This document shows, piece by piece, positions 6,682 through 11,407 of a stretch of 11,407 nt of DNA. A program made the position numbers and the translations under genes. The stretch is taken from NCBI GenBank assembly GCA_014381035.1, contig JACMIS010000134.1:1-11407 (forward strand), written 5' to 3'. The number at the start of each line of letters is the position of its first letter. Position 1 is the first letter of the stretch. The notes under the pieces were generated by a model. That model searched no databases, was not told the DNA's origin, and worked only from the letters and a program-made list of their open reading frames with translations. The stretch is from Armatimonadota bacterium (GTDB taxonomy: Bacteria > Armatimonadota > Armatimonadia > Armatimonadales > Armatimonadaceae).

Positions 6682-7563
6682 TTATGCCCCGGCGAGTTTC
6701 CCTTGTGTCCCCTTCGCGAACAGCATCAGGCGATAGGACTTGTACACCTGGAAGTTCTTACCGCTCCGTTTGCCGCCCATGTACTTCGTGTCGAAATGCG
6801 CCAATTGTTTGCGGAATAGCGAGGTCGTCAAGCGGAACCAGAACGGATACTTGACGCGGGCGAATGCGAAGAGTTGCGCCTTCATCGGCGTGACGACGTT
6901 CTCGACCATGTCGGCGACCAGATCCAGATTCGGCGCGGTGAGCGGGGTGATATCGCGATCCAGAAGCGTCGTCAGCGCAGACCCCTCCAGTTCCTTGCGG
7001 AAATCACGCAACTGATGCCCGCCCCCAAACGGTCCCTTTTCCGGCGTCTCGTTGCGGAAGTAGTCGCAGATCAGCACGTGTCCGCCGGTATTCAGATATT
7101 CCTGCGACAGCGCGAGTGACTTTTTCAGCGGGATGTACTGGAAGCTTTCACTAAATAAAATCAAGTCATATCGCTTGTCGGTGACCAGATCCTCGAACTT
7201 GCACTCGAAAATCTGCGCGTCGGCACCGACATTGGCACGGGCACGTTCGGTCAGATATGGGGATGGCGACACGCAGTCCACGCTATAACCGGCGTCCATC
7301 AGGCGTTTGGCGAGTGCGCCGGTTCCAGTCCCGACGTCCAGAATCGTTTTCGTGCCCTCGGGAATCGTACCGACGATCAGATCCGAATACTGCTCTTGCG
7401 CCTTATGCAGATTGTTCATGTGAACGGGAAGGTCTTCCGTCCACAAGCCGTAATGGAGGTGATCGGTTTGAAACAGGTACCGGGCGGCGATTGCGGCGAG
7501 ATCCAAGCCGAGTTCGTGGGAGGAAGTAACCACAGCGGGCTGGTTGGTTTGCGTAGAATTCAC
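6682..7563 (-). CDS. Class I SAM-dependent methyltransferase
   Basis: A 293-residue methyltransferase, probably acting on a small molecule. The SAM-binding motif I is at 74-83 (Ile-Leu-Asp-Val-Gly-Thr-Gly-Thr-Gly-Ala). The motif II region is Tyr-Asp-Leu-Ile-Leu-Phe-Ser-Glu-Ser at 132-140. A His-Tyr-Gly-Leu-Trp element at 37-41, ahead of motif I, resembles the lid of tocopherol/quinone-type methyltransferases. The C-terminal third is aromatic and basic and has no recognised domain. The start is a GTG at 7563 without a good ribosome site (GGAAG is 16 nt away). A second GTG ten codons in is an alternative, and either leaves the catalytic domain whole. There is no signal peptide or membrane segment. 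It lies 79 bp after the lipoprotein gene on the same strand, so transcription may read through. Substrate unknown. Confidence 0.85.
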   Translation of the reverse strand: MNSTQTNQPAVVTSSHELGLDLAAIAARYLFQTDHLHYGLWTEDLPVHMNNLHKAQEQYSDLIVGTIPEGTKTILDVGTGTGALAKRLMDAGYSVDCVSPSPYLTERARANVGADAQIFECKFEDLVTDKRYDLILFSESFQYIPLKKSLALSQEYLNTGGHVLICDYFRNETPEKGPFGGGHQLRDFRKELEGSALTTLLDRDITPLTAPNLDLVADMVENVVTPMKAQLFAFARVKYPFWFRLTTSLFRKQLAHFDTKYMGGKRSGKNFQVYKSYRLMLFAKGTQGKLAGA

Positions 7564-7618
7564 AGAAGTTTACAGTTCACTTCCGAACGGGGAGAGAACC
7601 GCCTTTGCTTTCAATGTA

Positions 7619-7650
7619 CCCCGTTTTGTCGGGGAAAGCCCGTCACGGGC
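7619..7650 (-). other. Two small hairpins at the lipoprotein stop codon
   Basis: GCCCG-TCA-CGGGC (7638-7650) has the lipoprotein stop codon as its loop. CCCCG-TTTTGT-CGGGG (7619-7634) follows at once on the minus strand. The first is followed by only three U residues and the second by none. They may weakly terminate or stabilise the upstream mRNA but are not confident terminators. The rest of the 79-bp gap shows nothing else. Confidence 0.35.
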
Positions 7651-8224
7651 GGTTTTCGGCGTCGCGTCCGGAGTAGAAATCACGGATGCGGAGCGCGGTG
7701 CCGGTGCGCGGATCGGTCACGGTCAGGCGGATCAGGACGTAGGTTTTGCCGCGCCCGAGGCGTTTGTCTTCCGGCGAACCGCCCTCCTCCGTAACCGGCG
7801 TGAACGTCGCGACCAGCGTCTTCTCCGTCGCCGGATCTACCTTTGGCGGGAAGGGAAGCGAGTTGATAGAGAAACCTTGTTTCTTCAGCACGTCGCTCGA
7901 CCCGCGAATGACTTCCGCTTCAATCGTCTGCAGGTCTTTTTCCGACAACGCCCCTTTGCTGACCCGCACAAATCCTTCGTAATCGGTGGAAAGCGCGACA
8001 CTTTCCATGCCACCTTTTTGCAGAAGCGGCGGCTCCGGCTTCGCCATCATCGTCACCCGTCGCTCGGACGACGGTCCTAAGAGCGTTCCCAGCAACGCAT
8101 CGGTCGCCAGTGCGGCAACGTCGGCGAGGGCGACTTTCGGGATGGACCGTCCCCCGCACCCGACAACGAGCAGGGGAAGAAGAGCGAAAACGGTGAGCAG
8201 GTTGCGGCGGAAAAATAGGGGCAT
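7643..8224 (-). CDS. Small predicted lipoprotein of unknown function
   Basis: A 193-residue exported protein that I do not recognise. The N-terminus is a typical lipoprotein signal: Phe-Phe-Arg-Arg, then a Leu/Val-rich core, then a Val-Val-Gly-Cys lipobox with the lipidated Cys at residue 23 and Gly-Gly after it. The mature part is soluble in character, with a charged middle (about 55-115) and several beta-strand-like runs near the end (Lys-Thr-Tyr-Val-Leu-Ile-Arg-Leu-Thr-Val). This pattern suggests a small periplasmic-facing, membrane-anchored domain. It starts 12 bp after the comF stop, so the two are very likely co-transcribed, although there is no obvious functional link. The ribosome site is weak (AAGAA). 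Confidence 0.8.
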   Translation of the reverse strand: MPLFFRRNLLTVFALLPLLVVGCGGRSIPKVALADVAALATDALLGTLLGPSSERRVTMMAKPEPPLLQKGGMESVALSTDYEGFVRVSKGALSEKDLQTIEAEVIRGSSDVLKKQGFSINSLPFPPKVDPATEKTLVATFTPVTEEGGSPEDKRLGRGKTYVLIRLTVTDPRTGTALRIRDFYSGRDAENRP

Positions 8225-8236
8225 TGCGTTCTTATT

Positions 8237-9007
8237 CTAACCGCCTGCGGCAAGGGACGCAACCTGCACATGCGACGCTCCGGCGCGTTTCAATGCACTC
8301 GCGCACGCACTCACTGTCGCGCCGGTGGTAAAAACATCGTCCACGAGCAATATCCGCTTGCCAACAATCGCCGGGGGAACGGCGATGGTGAACGCTTCGG
8401 ACGTAATATTGCCGCGCCGTGCTTTGTCGGTCAAGCCGACCTGCTGGGTGGTCTTCCGGACACGGATCACGATGCCATCGGCAAGCAACGGGACGGCAAG
8501 TGACTCGGCGACGGGTTCGGCGAGTAGTCGCGCCTGATTGTAGCCGCGCCATCGCTCGCGGGACGGGTGCATGGGTACGAACGCGACGACGTCCATCGGT
8601 TCCCGTTCGGCAAGCAATCCGTCTACGACAAGCCGGTTTGCCAGAAATGCGCCGAGCGTGCCCCCAAGCCGATCCTTATTCCTGTATTTGAGCAAATGAA
8701 CGGCGTGCCGCAACGCGCCCGCGTACACCGCACCCGCGCACGCTCCGTCGAAAGCGAACGCCACACCGGTTTCCTCGGCGAACCGCTCACACGTTCCGCA
8801 GTCCTCCCCTTCCAACGGGCGACCGCAGACCGGGCAACACGGCTCAGGAATCGGAACGAATGAATCGATACACCGTTCGCACAGAGTGCCGGTCTCGGTA
8901 CGGTCGCTACAAACCAGGCACATTGACGGATAGAACAGGTCCAAGAATCCGTTCCCAAGGCGAGCAAGGTACGTTTTCACGGAGTACTGTACATCAGGAT
9001 ACGACAC
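8237..9007 (-). CDS. comF: ComF family phosphoribosyltransferase-like protein
   Basis: A 256-residue ComF/GntX-type protein. In naturally competent bacteria ComF is needed for handling imported single-stranded DNA, but homologues are widespread outside competence clusters. The N-terminal zinc module has eight cysteines that fit two C4 sites: Cys30, 33, 43, 46 and Cys58, 61, 70, 73. The C-terminal type I phosphoribosyltransferase domain has Arg-Gly-Tyr-Asn-Gln-Ala-Arg (154-160), Thr-Thr-Gln-Gln-Val-Gly-Leu (186-192) and the PRPP loop Leu-Leu-Val-Asp-Asp-Val-Phe-Thr-Thr-Gly-Ala-Thr (220-231). All are as expected for the family. The start is a GTG at 9007 with GGATGG just upstream. A second GTG at codon 10 is possible. 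It follows the surface-protein gene by 27 bp and precedes the lipoprotein by 12 bp. The 27-bp gap contains a 9-bp tandem duplication (9017-9034). Confidence 0.93.
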   Translation of the reverse strand: MSYPDVQYSVKTYLARLGNGFLDLFYPSMCLVCSDRTETGTLCERCIDSFVPIPEPCCPVCGRPLEGEDCGTCERFAEETGVAFAFDGACAGAVYAGALRHAVHLLKYRNKDRLGGTLGAFLANRLVVDGLLAEREPMDVVAFVPMHPSRERWRGYNQARLLAEPVAESLAVPLLADGIVIRVRKTTQQVGLTDKARRGNITSEAFTIAVPPAIVGKRILLVDDVFTTGATVSACASALKRAGASHVQVASLAAGG

Positions 9008-9034
9008 GTTCCATCCAGATACAGGAGATACAGG

Positions 9035-10066
9035 CTACTTCGCGGATCGTCGGGCTCGGCGTAGAACACATCCTCCGAGGAGACCGAAACCACCGAGAAG
9101 TGTCAGCAGTCCCGTTCCTACCTCCGGTACCACGACCGTCTCAGCCAGGAAGCCATCACCCTGAAGTGCTAAAGGCACAGGAACGAACTGGTTCGTACTG
9201 ACCGCGGACAAGAAGTTCCCGTACAGGTCCGCACCGTTCGTATCCGTGATTCGCACGCCGAAGATGGTGGAAACACTACCGTTGAAGAACGAGTTCAAAT
9301 CGATTCCGGTCGCTCCCAGTTGTTGTCCACCAGCGATCTCCACCGTATCAATGAAATATCCGGTCGCGCGAGACTGGGCAGCAACTCCCGTGGTAGCTCC
9401 AGAGTTGATGGTTATCGTATTCGGTGCAAAAGTTGGAGCCGCGAAGGTACCACCCGTGATAACTTGAACACTGTACGTGGAGTTGATACCGCGCTCGAAA
9501 AACACCAGTTCCGGTGCCGCGTCTAAAGCGGCGTTGTTATCATTGATGCCGCGCTGAAAAATCAAATCGAGCACATAGGGTGCTCCCTCACCGTCAATGC
9601 CCTGCACAAGGCTCAGGCTGTTAAATGCCGCTCTTATCGAGGGTCGCTGAATCGCGGGATTAGTACTCTCCGCACTAGCGGCACTGACGCCGGCAATAAC
9701 GAATGGGTTCGGGTTACTGTCGGAGTTGGTATCCGAGTCGCCGTACTCCGCGTTTACATTGTTTGCCCCGGAAACAATATTCACGTTCCCTACGGCACGG
9801 AATTGTCCCCCGGCACTTGAGAATGTCGTGGCGCCGAATGTAATTGTGGACAGAAACACGTCATCAACGAATGCCGTAGTATTTGAGAGACCTGTCCTGG
9901 GAGCATTTGCAAGACTCGTAGTACCCGGTTTAACGACGGTGATACCACTGGTTGCTTGTCCCGACGCAGTTCCTGGTAATAGATATTGGGCGAAACCTGG
10001 GTTGGCGGTTAAGACACACAAGGTGAATGATAAAATAATGTTTGAAATAGGTGGAAGTTGTCGCAA
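9035..10066 (-). CDS. PEP-CTERM-like exosortase-dependent surface protein
   Basis: A secreted protein of about 343 residues, probably anchored or released at the cell surface through exosortase. The chosen start is TTG 10066, with GAAGGG 7 nt upstream. This gives a textbook signal peptide: Met-Arg-Gln, a hydrophobic core (Ile-Ile-Leu-Ser-Phe-Thr-Leu), and cleavage after Gly-Phe-Ala at about residue 26. The in-frame ATG at 10183 would bury the signal behind 39 polar residues and has no ribosome site. The mature body is rich in Asn, Thr, Ser, Ala and Gly, nearly free of Lys and Cys, and beta-rich. The last 30 residues form the sorting tail: Pro-Glu-Val-Gly-Thr (314-318), a Leu/Gly hydrophobic segment, then Arg-Arg-Ala-Arg-Arg. 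The second Pro of PEP is Val here. Base composition looks more AT-rich than the neighbouring genes. It diverges from the propeller gene. Confidence 0.8.
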   Translation of the reverse strand: MRQLPPISNIILSFTLCVLTANPGFAQYLLPGTASGQATSGITVVKPGTTSLANAPRTGLSNTTAFVDDVFLSTITFGATTFSSAGGQFRAVGNVNIVSGANNVNAEYGDSDTNSDSNPNPFVIAGVSAASAESTNPAIQRPSIRAAFNSLSLVQGIDGEGAPYVLDLIFQRGINDNNAALDAAPELVFFERGINSTYSVQVITGGTFAAPTFAPNTITINSGATTGVAAQSRATGYFIDTVEIAGGQQLGATGIDLNSFFNGSVSTIFGVRITDTNGADLYGNFLSAVSTNQFVPVPLALQGDGFLAETVVVPEVGTGLLTLLGGFGLLGGCVLRRARRSAK

Positions 10067-10073
10067 GTGTATG

Positions 10074-10079
10074 CCCTTC
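10074..10079 (-). promoter_or_regulatory. Ribosome binding site deciding the surface-protein TTG start
   Basis: GAAGGG on the minus strand, 7 nt before TTG 10066. It makes a non-ATG start the best choice, because it places the hydrophobic signal sequence right at the N-terminus. Confidence 0.6.
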
Positions 10080-10153
10080 AGAATGCAAGCGATTGAGCCA
10101 GAGATGCGGGAACCAGACTCAGGAATCGAGGACGTTAAAGTCCTTTGTTTAGT

Positions 10154-10162
10154 GTTATACCA
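10154..10162 (-). promoter_or_regulatory. Extended -10 promoter for the surface-protein gene
   Basis: Minus strand TGGTATAAC fits the extended -10 pattern TGnTATAAT with one mismatch. No good -35 is seen. The predicted start near 10147 gives an 80-nt leader to the TTG at 10066. The leader includes a small AGGAC/GTCCT hairpin. This promoter lies downstream of the ATG at 10183, which further argues against that ATG. Confidence 0.45.
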
Positions 10163-10220
10163 TCCGTTAGTATAGTGTTTCATCAAAAAAGTTAGAACAT
10201 TTATCTTAATTTTCTCACGG

Positions 10221-10226
10221 TATAAT
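10221..10226 (+). promoter_or_regulatory. Consensus -10 box of the propeller gene (leaderless)
   Basis: TATAAT exactly matches consensus and ends 8 bp before the ATG at 10235. Transcription would start at about 10233-10235, leaving no room for a ribosome site, and none is present. No convincing -35 was found at 16-18 bp. Confidence 0.6.
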
Positions 10227-10234
10227 AAATTACT

Positions 10235-11407
10235 ATGTCGCTCGCGCTTGATCTTGCTCCTTCCGCGTCCGTGGAAGTCCGTAATGTGGACCTTGCTTAC
10301 ACCCGCAAGGCACGTGGCACCGCGCCGCTATCCCGGTTCGCGGTGCAGGCGGATGGTGCCGCCCTCGCCAGCGTCCCGGACGAAATGGAGGTACGCTCCT
10401 CGCATCTCGTGCGCTTCTCCCCGACCGGCAAACCGGCGACGCTACAAACATACAGTGTCGAGACGTTGCGCAAAGTCGAGATTTCCACCAGCGGAGATAC
10501 CTTCATCGGTTCGACCGACGACGACCTGTATGTGTTTAAGGACAACAAGAAGTCACGGTTTCTTTCGGATCGCCGCGCCAACTATACCGACATCGCGCTC
10601 TCCGAAAGCGGCAGTCGTTTCGGCACCGTTTTCTGCGACATGCTCGCCGCGCATCATACCGTCGCGCTGGGCGATCAGACCGGGCGGACGTTGTGGACAA
10701 AAGATCTGCCCTTCGCGGCGTCGGCGGTCGCGGTTTCGCGGGACGGTTCGGTAATCGCGGTCGGGGGTGAGGACGGCGACCTGTGGCTTCTCGACAATGC
10801 ACGCAACACGGTACTCAAACACCGGCAGGAAGCCGCGATGGAAGCGGTGGCAGTTGCCGGAACGAACCGGGTTGTGTTCGCAAGTGGGGGCGGGGCGGGT
10901 GTCATCAACGCCGAAGGACAACTGCTCTGGTTCACGGAAATCGTCGGCGAAACGGTCGCGCTGGGGACCGATTCCGTGGCACGGACTGTTGCCGTACTGG
11001 CACGCACCGACACCAATGCGGGACGGTTGATTCTATTGTCCGGAGAGAACGGTTTACCGGTCTGGGAGATTGATTACGAGGATTCGCGCCCGACCGGGCT
11101 TTCCGTGTCGGCAAACGGCGAGTTTGTCGGCGTTTCCCTGCGCGACGGAACCGTGTGCGTTTACAAACTGTTTTACGGCGACCGCCTAGCCGCCGCGGAT
11201 GGCGAGGCAGTGCTTGCCGAAGCGCGTGCCGCCCGTTCCGGCGATGGCAGTTTGCTTCAGGCGGTCGCGCTCTTGCAGGCGCGGTTGGGTTCTGTGCCGA
11301 GCGATTTCCGCGCCTGTGACCTGCTGAAAGAAACGCTGACCGATGCGAAAGAGCAGGCTCTTGCCCTGTCCGCGAACGCCGAGGAGATCGGCGATTTCCT
11401 GAGTGCA
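10235..11407 (+). CDS. Beta-propeller (WD40/PQQ-like repeat) protein, C-terminus off window
   Basis: The reading frame is open from ATG 10235 to the right edge, 391 visible residues. No signal peptide or membrane segment is present, so a cytosolic location is likely. From about residue 65 to 312 the sequence repeats a blade-like pattern: a hydrophobic strand, Ser-x-x-Gly or Asp-Gly turn, a second strand, Asp-Gly, then a strand ending in an aromatic. Clear copies include 164-187 (Ala-Val-Ser-Arg-Asp-Gly-Ser-Val-Ile-Ala-Val-Gly-Gly) and 287-312. Some repeats (Gly-Gln-Leu-Leu-Trp at 228-232, Gly-Leu-Pro-Val-Trp at 273-277) look more like PQQ-type blades. After 320 the protein becomes Ala/Leu/Glu-rich and helical, perhaps a TPR-like or coiled region that continues outside. 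Such proteins are usually scaffolds, so no enzymatic role is claimed. It is divergent from the surface-protein gene and predicted to be leaderless. Confidence 0.8.
   Translation, partial: MSLALDLAPSASVEVRNVDLAYTRKARGTAPLSRFAVQADGAALASVPDEMEVRSSHLVRFSPTGKPATLQTYSVETLRKVEISTSGDTFIGSTDDDLYVFKDNKKSRFLSDRRANYTDIALSESGSRFGTVFCDMLAAHHTVALGDQTGRTLWTKDLPFAASAVAVSRDGSVIAVGGEDGDLWLLDNARNTVLKHRQEAAMEAVAVAGTNRVVFASGGGAGVINAEGQLLWFTEIVGETVALGTDSVARTVAVLARTDTNAGRLILLSGENGLPVWEIDYEDSRPTGLSVSANGEFVGVSLRDGTVCVYKLFYGDRLAAADGEAVLAEARAARSGDGSLLQAVALLQARLGSVPSDFRACDLLKETLTDAKEQALALSANAEEIGDFLSA

Noticed and set aside
9017..9034. Tandem duplication of a 9-bp unit between the surface-protein gene and comF
   Set aside because: Two copies only. 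This is best explained by replication slippage, and no function is suggested.
10248..10754. Plus-strand 168-codon frame near the right end
   Set aside because: It overlaps the propeller gene in another frame, is Arg/Pro/Ser-rich and has no motif. The blade pattern in the main frame is clear.

Overview
The window looks like an ordinary chromosomal segment of a moderately GC-rich bacterium. It carries ten clear protein genes plus one credible microgene. Nine of the ten lie on the minus strand. The last is on the plus strand, divergent from its neighbour, and runs off the right edge. The left-most gene (lon) runs off the left edge. There are no RNA genes, CRISPR arrays, phage genes or transposases. 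The exported protein with a PEP-CTERM-like tail (Pro-Glu-Val-Gly-Thr, hydrophobic stretch, Arg cluster) implies an exosortase-carrying, probably diderm organism. Together with the many TIM-barrel and Rossmann sugar enzymes, this resembles Armatimonadota or a similar environmental lineage, but that placement is an inference with modest confidence.

Reading in transcription order from the right: at 10067-10234 two genes diverge. To the right is a cytoplasmic beta-propeller protein whose consensus -10 box sits so close to its ATG that the mRNA should be leaderless. To the left is a PEP-CTERM-like surface protein, followed by comF (27 bp later) and a small lipoprotein (12 bp later), probably one transcript. 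A class I methyltransferase follows after 79 bp that holds two small hairpins. A long perfect palindrome (6628-6672) lies just after it.

The middle is a sugar or sugar-acid cassette. An extended SDR epimerase/dehydratase overlaps a dehydrogenase with a 6-phosphogluconate-dehydrogenase-like C-terminus by 4 bp (ATGA). Next come an internal promoter with a perfect extended -10, a 33-residue C-x2-C/H-x2-C microprotein that overlaps the next start, a xylose-isomerase-like TIM barrel enzyme, and endonuclease V as the last gene. The dehydrogenase plus TIM-barrel pair recalls the non-phosphorylative D-apionate route, but the substrate cannot be read from the sequence.

The left end is a protein quality-control pair: a small heat-shock protein followed by Lon protease. 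The hsp20 upstream region has an extended -10 promoter overlapped by a 7-17-7 inverted repeat, a second palindrome at the predicted +1, and a 5'UTR hairpin. The hsp20-lon gap is filled by a degenerate 8-bp-period repeat that forms an inverted repeat. No undescribed large system is evident. The most worthwhile items are the microprotein, the two palindromic intergenic elements, the hsp20 control region and the leaderless propeller gene.
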